Source of the DNA: Burkholderiales bacterium
GTDB taxonomy: Bacteria > Pseudomonadota > Gammaproteobacteria > Burkholderiales > Usitatibacteraceae
Assembly: GCA_025350945.1 (NCBI GenBank)
Contig: JANXWW010000170.1
Span: 1 to 16,139 of the forward strand
DNA: 16,139 nt
Direction of reading: 5' to 3'
The translations under genes and the position numbers were made by a program. Shown in pieces: positions 7,325 to 14,189 of the stretch (positions are counted from its first letter, which is position 1; every line of letters begins with the position of its first letter). Below the pieces are notes generated by a model that was not told where the DNA came from, made no database searches, and worked only from the letters and a program-made list of their open reading frames with translations.

Positions 7325-8080
7325 GTGATCACCTATGAATATCCGCTGAGCGAACGTGTGCGCACCATGTTGCGCCTCGAAGATTTGTATGACCGGGTTG
7401 ACTTTTTTGTTGCGCAAAATTCGCCGCTCGATCATCAGGCTGCGTTAGTCGGTATGTTCGAAATTCTTGAAGTGACGAGTCGCGGCGATCTTAAATCAGA
7501 CCTGTTGCAAGAGCTGGACAGGCAGCGTTTATTTTTGGAGGCGCTGCGCAATAATCCGGCAATTTCCGAGCAGAAATTAAATGAAGTGGTCGGCGAAATC
7601 GAAATCGCGTTCGCTGATTTACTCGCATCCGCCGGCAAGTCAGGTCAGCATTTGCGAGAAAACGAGTGGCTGATGACGATCAAGCAGCGCGCCGCCATTC
7701 CGGGCGGCATATGCGAATTTGATTTGCCGTCATATCACCACTGGCTGCACCGCCCTGACGCTGAGCGGCATATTGATCTTGAAGGCTGGTTAGAGCCGCT
7801 TAATTCGATGGGAGCCGCATTGCGCATTGTATTGCGGGTGCTACGCGAAAGCGGGAAATCAGTACCGCTGGTGGCGCATCAAGGGGTCTTTCAGCAGACG
7901 CCGATGGAGCGGGCAGCGCATATGCTGCGACTTATTTTGCACCGTGATCTGCCATGCGTACCGGAAATCAGCGCGAACAAATACGCGCTTAATATTCGTT
8001 TTATTTTGCCGGGCAGCATGCAACGCACCAGGTTGTTTGAACAAGATGTGCACTTTAGTTTGACCTACTGCAATCTTTAA
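7325..8080 (+). CDS. zapD: Cell division protein ZapD
   Basis: ZapD (formerly DUF1342/YacF) binds the C-terminal tail of FtsZ and bundles its filaments at the division ring. Seen: 251 residues, the usual size, soluble with no signal or membrane segment. The family start YEYPLSERVRTMLRLEDL (residues 4-21) is well kept, as are LEVTSRGDLKSDLLQELDR in the N-terminal helical part and the central IPGGICEFDLPSYHHWLH that leads into the beta-rich domain. The start codon is GTG; no good Shine-Dalgarno is seen, only a purine-rich GAGAAAAA. It lies between coaE and yacG, the arrangement seen across proteobacteria. A 15-base palindrome lies just upstream. Confidence 0.95.
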   Translation: MITYEYPLSERVRTMLRLEDLYDRVDFFVAQNSPLDHQAALVGMFEILEVTSRGDLKSDLLQELDRQRLFLEALRNNPAISEQKLNEVVGEIEIAFADLLASAGKSGQHLRENEWLMTIKQRAAIPGGICEFDLPSYHHWLHRPDAERHIDLEGWLEPLNSMGAALRIVLRVLRESGKSVPLVAHQGVFQQTPMERAAHMLRLILHRDLPCVPEISANKYALNIRFILPGSMQRTRLFEQDVHFSLTYCNL

Positions 8081-8109
8081 TTTTTAATATTTATTTCTGT
8101 CTTTACTTT

Positions 8110-8340
8110 ATGCCGATTCCCAAAGTTCGTTGCCCGCAATGCGGCAAAACGGTTGAATATCTCGTTTCAAATCCGAATCGTCCGTTTTGCAGTGAACGTT
8201 GCAAAATGATTGACCTGGGTGCTTGGGCGTCTGACCAATACGCGATTGCTGGCAAATCACAAGAAGCCGACGATACTCTTGAGCTGACGCCGGACGAAGC
8301 GATGCCTTTTGACGCAGTTTTGCCTTCCAAGCCGCAATAG
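8110..8340 (+). CDS. yacG: DNA gyrase inhibitor YacG (zinc ribbon)
   Basis: A 76-residue zinc protein; the E. coli homologue binds GyrB and inhibits gyrase binding to DNA. Seen: CPQC (C8, C11) and CSERC (C27, C31) forming one zinc site, followed by the family signature IDLGAWA (34-40) and a disordered acidic tail. The size is typical. The leader between zapD and this ATG (29 bases) is almost free of purine clusters and has no Shine-Dalgarno; it is T-rich (TTATTTCTGTCTTTACTTT). Expression may depend on coupling to zapD or on ribosomal protein S1 binding. It is the last gene of the pilBCD-coaE-zapD-yacG block. Confidence 0.95.
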   Translation: MPIPKVRCPQCGKTVEYLVSNPNRPFCSERCKMIDLGAWASDQYAIAGKSQEADDTLELTPDEAMPFDAVLPSKPQ

Positions 8341-8405
8341 CCAAAAAAGCAGTGCCGGTATCGGTTTTGTCGGCGGCAAAGTTTAAGGCCAGTAAACTGC
8401 ATTTC

Positions 8406-8435
8406 TTGCCACAGTATGGCTCGCTGCGATAAACT
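8406..8435 (+). promoter_or_regulatory. Candidate promoter of the oxidase block
   Basis: TTGCCA (8406-8411, 5/6 match) is followed after 18 bases by TAAACT (8430-8435, 4/6) or after 16 bases by GATAAA (8428-8433, 4/6). It sits in the 160-base gap between yacG and the DUF2244 gene, where a new transcription unit would be expected. I see no clear terminator for yacG in the same gap. Consensus match only. Confidence 0.3.
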
Positions 8436-8500
8436 CTTGTTTGCGCTTTATTCTTAATCCGATATCAGCAACTATCAATAGGCGAGCCCGTCAATTGCAT

Positions 8501-8977
8501 ATGACCAACGCCGAAGGATCAGAGCCCCCATTATTGTCAATTGCGACGAGTCAAAATCGATCACTTTCCAAGCGTGGTCGAGGCTTGTGGTTGATGCTGA
8601 TTGCGGCTTCTGTGTTCGTGGTGGCGTTAGGCGCAGTAGCCGCTGGAGCTTGGCTGATTTTACCTTTTGCAGGTTTTGAGGTATTTTTGGTGTGGTTGGC
8701 CTTTCATGTGGTGGGCCAGCATGATGCGGATTACGAATTATTAGTTGTCACCAAGAGAGAGTTTCGGTGGGAACGGCGCGACGGGCTTAAAACTGAAAAG
8801 CTCGAAGGTTCAAGAGATTGGGCCAGATTGAGCCGAACGAGCAGGAAATTTGAAGCAGACACCATTCAGCTTTTATACGGTGGCAACAAGGTAACAATCG
8901 GGCGGTTATTGAGTTCTGCCGAGCGAAAGAAGCTGGGGGTGCAAATGGCCCTAGTATTTAGATGTGTAGCCAATTAA
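8501..8977 (+). CDS. DUF2244 membrane protein at the head of the cox cluster
   Basis: A 158-residue protein of the DUF2244 family, without a defined biochemical role. Seen: a polar N-terminus, two adjacent hydrophobic helices (about 29-52 and 55-71) forming a hairpin, the conserved HDADYELL (74-81), and a soluble C-terminal domain with RREDG-like ERRDGL (91-96), WARL (107-110) and IGRLL (133-137). I chose the ATG at 8501; an in-frame TTG at 8441 would add 20 residues with no membrane or domain content. DUF2244 genes commonly lie directly before coxB in betaproteobacteria, which suggests a part in oxidase assembly, though that is inference. coxB starts 89 bases later. Confidence 0.85.
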   Translation: MTNAEGSEPPLLSIATSQNRSLSKRGRGLWLMLIAASVFVVALGAVAAGAWLILPFAGFEVFLVWLAFHVVGQHDADYELLVVTKREFRWERRDGLKTEKLEGSRDWARLSRTSRKFEADTIQLLYGGNKVTIGRLLSSAERKKLGVQMALVFRCVAN

Positions 8978-9066
8978 TTGCAGATTGGCCAAAGCAATAA
9001 AAAGCGGTAAACATCTGGTTTATCTGGATAAGCAAGCGATGCGCTTCACTAAATGAGTAATCGAGA

Positions 9067-10305
9067 ATGCAAAAAGCAATGAATATGAAATTTTTGAATA
9101 TAAAAGCGTGTTGTGCTGCCATCAAGAATTATTCGCTTGCACGGTTTTCTACACTGTTATTGACTATTTTTGGAAGTACAGCTGCCTGGGCAGATTACGA
9201 CGTCAATATTTTGCCGCCGGTGACGCCGATATCAAACCAAATTTACGGCCTGCACATGTACATTTTGTACGTTTGTGCAGTCATTTTCATCATCGTGTTC
9301 GCGATGATGTTTTATTCGATTTTCAAGTTCCGCAAGTCCGCAGGTGCCAAGCCTGATGTGAATTTTCACGAGAGCACATTGATCGAGATTATCTGGACGA
9401 TCATTCCATTTATTATTTTGATTGCGATGGCGATACCGGCCACCAAGACTGTGTTGGACATGAAGGACACGAGTAATCCTGATCTGACGATCAAAGTTAC
9501 GGCGTATCAATGGGGCTGGCGCTACGATTACAGCGCAGAAGATTTTGGTTTTTATTCGAACTTGTCCACACCATGGTCGCAAATCGGTCAGCCCGGCAGC
9601 CCGGCAACCGAGGCGAAGGGTAAAGACTATTTGTTGGAAGTCGATAACATCGTGGTCGTACCGGTTAACAAGCGTGTCCGTCTGTTGGTAACCTCAAATG
9701 ACGTTATCCATGGCTGGTATGTTCCGCAATTGGGTGTGAACCAATATGGTATTCCGGGCTTTATTAAAGATGCCTGGTTTAAAGCTGAAAAAATAGGCGT
9801 GTACAAAGGTCAGTGCAGCCAGATTTGCGGAAAGCTGCATGGGTATATGCCTATCACCGTGGAAGTGAAATCCGAAGCCGACTACGCGAAATGGATTAAA
9901 GACGGGCAAGCCAAGTGGGGCAAGGGTGCTGCACTCACGGCCTCCAATTCTGCGCCAAAAGCGGACGCTGCTGCTGAGGATTCAGCAAAGAAATTTACGT
10001 TGGCTGAAGCCAAGGATCATGGTGAAAAAGTGTATGCCGCTAACTGTGTCGCCTGCCATCAATTAACCGGCAAAGGCATGCCGCCCGCATTTCCTGCATT
10101 GAGTGGATCGAAGGTGGTGCAAGGGCCAATGGATGCGCAAATCGGTGTGCTGCTGAATGGTCGCCCGGGCACGGCGATGCAATCATTCGCGCGCCTCAAC
10201 GATACCGATTTGGCTGCTGTAATTACCTACACAAAAAATTCGTGGGACAACAATACCGGCAAAATTGCGCAGCCGAGTGATATCAAGGCTGCGAGAAAAA
10301 TATAG
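9067..10305 (+). CDS. coxB: Cytochrome c oxidase subunit II with fused cytochrome c domain
   Basis: Subunit II takes electrons from cytochrome c and passes them through the two-copper CuA centre to subunit I. Seen: a signal peptide ending AAWA (residue 42), two membrane helices (about 61-86 and 106-127), the aromatic YQWGWRYDY (147-155), and the periplasmic cupredoxin domain with CuA ligands H215, C250, C254, H258 and M261. An alanine-rich linker (about 286-308) leads to a C-terminal class I cytochrome c domain with CVACH (327-331) and the likely axial Met 371 in GTAMQSF. This makes it caa3-like, 412 residues. In the CuA loop the usual Glu between the two Cys is Gln252 (CSQIC). The start is uncertain: ATGs at 9067, 9079 and 9085 are all possible and none has a strong ribosome site. 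Confidence 0.96.
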   Translation: MQKAMNMKFLNIKACCAAIKNYSLARFSTLLLTIFGSTAAWADYDVNILPPVTPISNQIYGLHMYILYVCAVIFIIVFAMMFYSIFKFRKSAGAKPDVNFHESTLIEIIWTIIPFIILIAMAIPATKTVLDMKDTSNPDLTIKVTAYQWGWRYDYSAEDFGFYSNLSTPWSQIGQPGSPATEAKGKDYLLEVDNIVVVPVNKRVRLLVTSNDVIHGWYVPQLGVNQYGIPGFIKDAWFKAEKIGVYKGQCSQICGKLHGYMPITVEVKSEADYAKWIKDGQAKWGKGAALTASNSAPKADAAAEDSAKKFTLAEAKDHGEKVYAANCVACHQLTGKGMPPAFPALSGSKVVQGPMDAQIGVLLNGRPGTAMQSFARLNDTDLAAVITYTKNSWDNNTGKIAQPSDIKAARKI

Positions 10306-10319
10306 CCCTGTAGATTGAT

Positions 10320-10358
10320 GACGCACCGCGTCCAGCGATTCATGCCGATATCGTTCGG
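10320..10358 (+). repeat. Two small hairpins between coxB and coxA
   Basis: GACGC-ACC-GCGTC at 10320-10332 is a perfect 5-base stem, and CCGA-TATCGT-TCGG at 10345-10358 a 4-base stem. Both lie in the 92-base coxB-coxA gap, and no T-run follows either. They may shape the intercistronic mRNA; chance is also possible for stems this short. Confidence 0.3.
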
Positions 10359-10387
10359 TCTGACGTAAAAACAGTAAAGCAAGATTT

Positions 10388-10391
10388 GGAG
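10388..10391 (+). promoter_or_regulatory. Ribosome binding site that sets the coxA start
   Basis: GGAG lies six bases before ATG 10398. An in-frame TTG at 10386 overlaps this site and would add only four residues, so the ATG is the better start. Confidence 0.7.
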
Positions 10392-10397
10392 ATATTT

Positions 10398-12017
10398 ATG
10401 GCCTACACAAATTCCACCACCGCTCCCGCCTCAGCGCACGACCACAGCCATGCAGACGGACACGATCATGATGATCACGGCCCGGGTAGCTGGACGCGAA
10501 TTTTTACCACAACGAATCACAAAGATATTGGCTCAATGTATCTCTGGTTCTCGCTCTTCATGTTTTTTGTCGGCGGGAGTATGGCGTTATTGATGCGTCT
10601 GGAATTGTTCCAACCTGGCTTGCAAGTGCTTCAGCCTGAACTTTATAACTCGTTGACCACAGTGCACGCTCTCATCATGATTTTTGGGGCGGTCATGCCC
10701 GCGTTTACCGGCTTTGCCAATTGGCTTATTCCGATGCAAATCGGTGCTGCCGACATGGCCTTCCCGCGCATGAATAATTGGTCGTTCTGGTTAATGATTC
10801 CTGCCGCGATTTTGTTGTTCGCGTCGTTTTTTGTACCAGGTGGCGCAGCAGCATCTGGCTGGACACTTTATCCGCCGCTCTCGATCCAGGGGGGGTTAGG
10901 TTTGGATATGACCATCCTTGCGATTCACATTCTGGGTGCGTCATCGATCATGGGTTCGATCAACATCATCACGACCTTGCTTAACATGCGCGCACCTGGC
11001 ATGACGCTGATGAAAATGCCGATGTTCTGCTGGACATGGCTCATCACCGCTTATCTGATGATTGCGGTAATGCCAGTATTGGCAGGTGCTATCACCATGC
11101 TGCTGACAGATCGTCATTTTGGTACATCATTCTTTAATGCAGCAGGCGGCGGCGACCCAACGATGTTCATGCACATCTTCTGGTTCTTCGGTCACCCGGA
11201 AGTCTATATTCTGATTCTGCCCGCGTTCGGGATTGTTTCGCAGATCATCCCCACGTTTGCTCGCAAGCCACTGTTTGGTTATGCCTCAATGGTGTATGCC
11301 ACGGCATCGATTGCGATGCTTTCCTTTATCGTGTGGGGTCATCACATGTTCACCGTTGGCATGCCCGCAGCGGGCCAGCTATTCTTTATGTATGCCACTA
11401 TGTTGATCGCGGTACCAACGGGCGTGAAAATATTTAACTGGATCGCGACGATGTGGCGCGGCTCGATCAGTTTCGAAACGCCCATGTTGTTCTGCATCGG
11501 TTTTCTTTGCATGTTTACGCTCGGCGGATTTTCCGGCTTGGTACTGTCTATCGTGCCGGTCGATATCACGCTGCACAACACCTATTATGTGGTCGCGCAC
11601 TTTCACTATGTTCTATTCCCCGGTGCGATCTGGGGCTTGATGGCGGGCGTTTATTTTTGGCTGCCAAAATTTACCGGTCGCATGTATAGCGAAACCTTGG
11701 GTAAATGGCATTTCTGGTTATCGGCCATATCATTTAACATCACTTTCTTCCCGCAACACTTCCTGGGCCTTGCTGGCATGCCGCGCCGGATTCCGGATTA
11801 CGCGTTGCAGTTTGCCGAGTGGAATATGATTTCCTCCATTGGCGCGTTCATTTTGGGCTTTAGCCAGTTGCTATTCGTCTGGAACGTGGTGAGCTGTATT
11901 CGCTCAGGTGAAAAAGCAAAAGCCAAGCAATGGGAAGGCGCTGACTCGCTGGAATGGACGCATTTGCCATCGCCCGTGCCGTATCACACGTTTGAAACTG
12001 CACCGGTGCTGAAGTAA
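10398..12017 (+). CDS. coxA: Cytochrome c oxidase subunit I (aa3 type)
   Basis: The catalytic core of the terminal oxidase: it reduces O2 to water at the heme a3-CuB centre and pumps protons. 539 residues, twelve predicted membrane helices. Seen: H90 and H403 as heme a ligands, H266 in FFGHPEVY with Y270 for the His-Tyr cross-link, H315-H316 in VWGHHMF as CuB ligands, and H401 as heme a3 ligand. E268 of the HPEVY motif together with D119 and N126-N127 (D channel) and K344 (K channel) place it in the A1 subgroup of heme-copper oxidases. An N-terminal histidine/aspartate-rich tail (residues 14-27, six His) precedes the first helix. The conserved entry is TTTNHKDIGSMYLW (37-50). It follows coxB by 92 bases. 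Confidence 0.98.
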   Translation: MAYTNSTTAPASAHDHSHADGHDHDDHGPGSWTRIFTTTNHKDIGSMYLWFSLFMFFVGGSMALLMRLELFQPGLQVLQPELYNSLTTVHALIMIFGAVMPAFTGFANWLIPMQIGAADMAFPRMNNWSFWLMIPAAILLFASFFVPGGAAASGWTLYPPLSIQGGLGLDMTILAIHILGASSIMGSINIITTLLNMRAPGMTLMKMPMFCWTWLITAYLMIAVMPVLAGAITMLLTDRHFGTSFFNAAGGGDPTMFMHIFWFFGHPEVYILILPAFGIVSQIIPTFARKPLFGYASMVYATASIAMLSFIVWGHHMFTVGMPAAGQLFFMYATMLIAVPTGVKIFNWIATMWRGSISFETPMLFCIGFLCMFTLGGFSGLVLSIVPVDITLHNTYYVVAHFHYVLFPGAIWGLMAGVYFWLPKFTGRMYSETLGKWHFWLSAISFNITFFPQHFLGLAGMPRRIPDYALQFAEWNMISSIGAFILGFSQLLFVWNVVSCIRSGEKAKAKQWEGADSLEWTHLPSPVPYHTFETAPVLK

Positions 12018-12028
12018 TTGATCCGATA

Positions 12029-12154
12029 ATGGAAAACAAAGCGACTCAAGCAAAAAAGTCACGCGCAAAGTACATCACTTTGGCGCTGTTGCTTGTTTGG
12101 GTCATTGGCGTTTTCGTTTTTACATTTTTTAAGTTGCCGGGTGGTCTGAAGTGA
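12029..12154 (+). CDS. Cytochrome oxidase small assembly protein (41 residues)
   Basis: A 41-residue single-helix membrane peptide read directly from the bases; it is too short for most ORF finders. Seen: MENKATQAKKSRAKY, a basic cytoplasmic start, then one hydrophobic helix (about 16-34) and the end KLPGGLK. It starts 11 bases after the coxA stop, and its TGA overlaps the GTG of ctaG by four bases (GTGA), so ctaG is probably translated by coupling. Short peptides of this form between coxA and ctaG are known in betaproteobacteria and annotated as a small oxidase assembly protein; the mechanism is not established. No Shine-Dalgarno is clear. Confidence 0.82.
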   Translation: MENKATQAKKSRAKYITLALLLVWVIGVFVFTFFKLPGGLK

Positions 12155-12750
12155 CAGAGCCATCCAAAAAAGACGATGGCGAGAACGTTGAGCATAAAGC
12201 AGCTAATGAAGAGCACCCATCGAAACAAAATCGTCAGGAGAATCGCGTAACGCTCGCCAAGCTGTTGTTGATTGTTCCTGTCATGCTGCTGTTTTGCGCG
12301 TCGCTGGTGCCCTTGTATAAACAAATTTGCGCCGTACTGGGGATCACCTCTCAGCGCGCGTTGATACAAAATACGCAAATAGACTTAAGCCGGTGGGTAA
12401 AGATCGATTTTATTGCGCACCTCAACAACACATTTGCGTGGAATTTTGAACCCGTTCAAAAGCATGTTGACGTACATCCGGGTGCGGTTGTAACGGTCAA
12501 CTATCGCGTGACCAATACGCTGCCCTATGCGACCACAGGCAGAGCCGTACCCAGTTTCGCGCCGATGGAAGCAGGACTGTATTTCAACAAAGTAGAGTGC
12601 TTCTGTTTCAGCAACCAAACGCTGCAGGCTGGCGAAACGCGCGATATGCCGGTAACATTTTATGTGGCGAATAAAATACCTGACGAGATTGGCTCAATCG
12701 CATTGTCATATACGTTTTTTAACGTGACTGGCGAAGCCAAGAAGTCATAG
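12151..12750 (+). CDS. ctaG: Cytochrome c oxidase copper chaperone CtaG/Cox11
   Basis: A membrane-anchored periplasmic protein that delivers copper to the CuB site of subunit I. 199 residues. Seen: a polar, charged N-terminus (1-32), one membrane helix (about 36-54), then an immunoglobulin-like domain. The copper motif CFCF has C150 and C152, and C60 in YKQICAVLG matches the third conserved Cys just after the helix. Other family marks are AVPSFAPMEAGLYF (132-145) and IALSYTFF (183-190). The start codon is GTG, overlapping the previous stop by four bases, with GGGTGG at 12139-12144 as a ribosome site. A DUF2970 gene follows after five bases. Confidence 0.96.
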   Translation: MTEPSKKDDGENVEHKAANEEHPSKQNRQENRVTLAKLLLIVPVMLLFCASLVPLYKQICAVLGITSQRALIQNTQIDLSRWVKIDFIAHLNNTFAWNFEPVQKHVDVHPGAVVTVNYRVTNTLPYATTGRAVPSFAPMEAGLYFNKVECFCFSNQTLQAGETRDMPVTFYVANKIPDEIGSIALSYTFFNVTGEAKKS

Positions 12751-12755
12751 CGCGG

Positions 12756-12935
12756 ATGTTTGATGCTATTAAAGCGGTGCTATGGTCATTTTTCGGTATT
12801 CGCAGCAGCAAGGGATATGAGGATGACCGGGCAAAATTGAAGTTGTGGCAGATCATTGTTGCCGGGTTTTTTTGTGTTTTGATGTTCGTATTAAGTTTGT
12901 TTTTTTTGGTGCGGTTTCTGACGGCCAAAGCGTAA
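12756..12935 (+). CDS. DUF2970 small membrane protein (59 residues)
   Basis: Read directly from the bases: a 59-residue protein of the DUF2970 family, function unknown. Seen: an N-terminal amphipathic start with AVLWSFFGIRSSKGYEDD (7-24), a short charged stretch, then one membrane helix (about 32-54) ending LVRFLTAKA. The WSFFGIR pattern is the family mark. It begins five bases after the ctaG stop and lies 51 bases before coxC, a fixed position in many betaproteobacterial oxidase clusters. A role in assembling subunits I and III is a guess from position. Confidence 0.85.
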   Translation: MFDAIKAVLWSFFGIRSSKGYEDDRAKLKLWQIIVAGFFCVLMFVLSLFFLVRFLTAKA

Positions 12936-12974
12936 ATTGCTTGAATTTAGTTGACCAGTAATTGATGAAAATTT

Positions 12975-12980
12975 AGGGAG
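12975..12980 (+). promoter_or_regulatory. Ribosome binding site of coxC
   Basis: AGGGAG lies six bases before ATG 12987, a strong site that fixes the coxC start. Confidence 0.7.
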
Positions 12981-12986
12981 TTTTTA

Positions 12987-13853
12987 ATGAGTGCAACCAC
13001 CGGCGGATATTATTTCGCGCCCCCATCCAAGTGGCCAATCGTAGGCTCTACAGCTTTGCTGTTTATGGGCGTGGGCGGTGCCATGACGATGAACCAGATT
13101 CAGCCCTATGGCTGGACATCGCTCTCGATTGGTTTCGTGATTCTGGTGTACATGTTGTTCGGCTGGTTTGGCCAGGTGATTCGTGAGAGCGAATCGGGCA
13201 TGTACAACCCACAGGTTGATGCATCGTTTCGCTGGAGCATGAGCTGGTTTATTTTTTCAGAAATTATGTTTTTCGCCGCATTTTTTGGCGCGCTTTATTA
13301 CGCGCGCGCTTTCTCGGTGCCGTGGCTGGGTGATCTTGATAATGCGCTCATTTGGCAGGGCTACGATGCCAAATGGCCCACGCTTGGGCCGTACATCGGG
13401 CAAACCGCCAGCAACCAATTCGGTGCAATGAGCCCGTGGGGTATCCCGCTTTTAAATACCGTGCTGCTGTTGTCGTCAGGCGTCACCGTAACGTGGGCAC
13501 ATCATGCAATGAAAGCAAACCATCGCGGTCAACTCGTTATGGGTTTGTTTCTCACGGTGGTATTGGGCTTTACGTTTTTGGGTTTCCAGGTTTATGAATA
13601 CATGCACGCGTATAGCGAGCTAAATTTGAAACTCACCTCAGGTGTATTTGGATCCACGTTTTATATGTTGACTGGTTTTCACGGTTTTCACGTGACGCTG
13701 GGTGCAGTGATGCTGACGGTCATTATGTTTCGCTGCATGAAAGGCCATTTCAAACCGAATCAACATTTTGGGTTTGAAGCTGTCTCATGGTATTGGCATT
13801 TTGTTGATGTGGTGTGGCTGGGACTTTTCTTGTTCGTCTACGTTTTGGTGTAA
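12987..13853 (+). CDS. coxC: Cytochrome c oxidase subunit III
   Basis: Subunit III of the aa3 oxidase, a membrane protein without metal centres that stabilises subunit I and aids proton uptake into the D channel. 288 residues, about seven membrane helices. Seen: the start GYYFAPPSKWPIVGS (7-21), the conserved glutamate E92 in SEIMFF, TGFHGFHVTLG (229-239), and the C-terminal WYWHFVDVVWLGLFLFVYV (268-286). The start is set by AGGGAG six bases upstream. A terminator follows 22 bases after the stop, ending the coxB-coxC run. Confidence 0.97.
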   Translation: MSATTGGYYFAPPSKWPIVGSTALLFMGVGGAMTMNQIQPYGWTSLSIGFVILVYMLFGWFGQVIRESESGMYNPQVDASFRWSMSWFIFSEIMFFAAFFGALYYARAFSVPWLGDLDNALIWQGYDAKWPTLGPYIGQTASNQFGAMSPWGIPLLNTVLLLSSGVTVTWAHHAMKANHRGQLVMGLFLTVVLGFTFLGFQVYEYMHAYSELNLKLTSGVFGSTFYMLTGFHGFHVTLGAVMLTVIMFRCMKGHFKPNQHFGFEAVSWYWHFVDVVWLGLFLFVYVLV

Positions 13854-13875
13854 TTGCAGACGAATATGGCAAAAG

Positions 13876-13902
13876 AAAAAGGGCCGCTTTTCGGCCCTTT
13901 TT
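13876..13902. terminator. Bidirectional rho-independent terminator
   Basis: AAAAAGGGCCG (13876-13886), loop CTTTT, CGGCCCTTTTT (13892-13902): an 11-base perfect stem whose A and T tails give a T-run in both directions. It lies between the convergent ends of coxC (plus) and the DUF2909 gene (minus, ends 13941), so it can stop both transcripts. Confidence 0.93.
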
Positions 13903-13940
13903 TATGGAGTTTAGCGAAGTACGTGGACGATCAGGCGGGA

Positions 13941-14132
13941 TTATTTCGGGGGAAGCATTCCTGAAAAATAACCAAAAATCACGATGGCGATAATGAGCAT
14001 AGAAAGCCCGATTCGTATCGTCAACGCATTCACGACGCGCCTCGATTTGCCTTTATCCTTGTACATAAAATACAGTCCACTGAATAAACTTAACAGCACC
14101 ATGCACAGCAACACTACCAGCAGAATTTTCAT
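13941..14132 (-). CDS. DUF2909 twin-transmembrane protein
   Basis: A 63-residue protein of the DUF2909 family, function unknown, on the strand opposite to all its neighbours. Seen: a first hydrophobic helix (about 3-23), a short basic loop MYKDKGKSRR (23-32), and a second helix (about 38-58) ending MLPPK. An inside-basic loop suggests both ends lie outside the cytoplasm. The ATG has a GTGAGA ribosome site four bases upstream. This reversed gene between coxC and the SURF1 gene is a recurring betaproteobacterial arrangement, so the inversion is conserved and not a recent event. Its own promoter is suggested at 14161-14189. Confidence 0.87.
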   Translation of the reverse strand: MKILLVVLLCMVLLSLFSGLYFMYKDKGKSRRVVNALTIRIGLSMLIIAIVIFGYFSGMLPPK

Positions 14133-14160
14133 CTAATCTCACTTTGTATTCACGAATCAA

Positions 14161-14189
14161 TTGTGCAGAAAATTGTCCTATAAGCCAAG
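14161..14189 (-). promoter_or_regulatory. Candidate promoter of the DUF2909 gene
   Basis: On the minus strand TTGGCT (14189-14184) and CACAAT (14166-14161) are 17 bases apart, each matching 4/6 of the sigma-70 consensus. The start of transcription would fall about 22 bases before the ATG at 14132. The 98-base divergent region 14133-14230 must also serve SURF1 if that gene has its own promoter; I saw no good plus-strand pair. Confidence 0.3.

Noticed and set aside
8341..8405. Possible terminator after yacG
   Set aside because: Short GCCG/CGGC and CAGT/ACTG complements exist, but no stable stem followed by a T-run could be built.
8441..8500. TTG-initiated 20-residue extension of the DUF2244 protein
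   Set aside because: ATG at 8501 gives the normal family length; the added residues have no family match and overlap the candidate promoter region.
12046..12378. 110-codon minus-strand frame over the 41-residue peptide and ctaG start
   Set aside because: Antisense to two coupled genes; no family signature. The sense-strand 41-residue peptide explains the region better.
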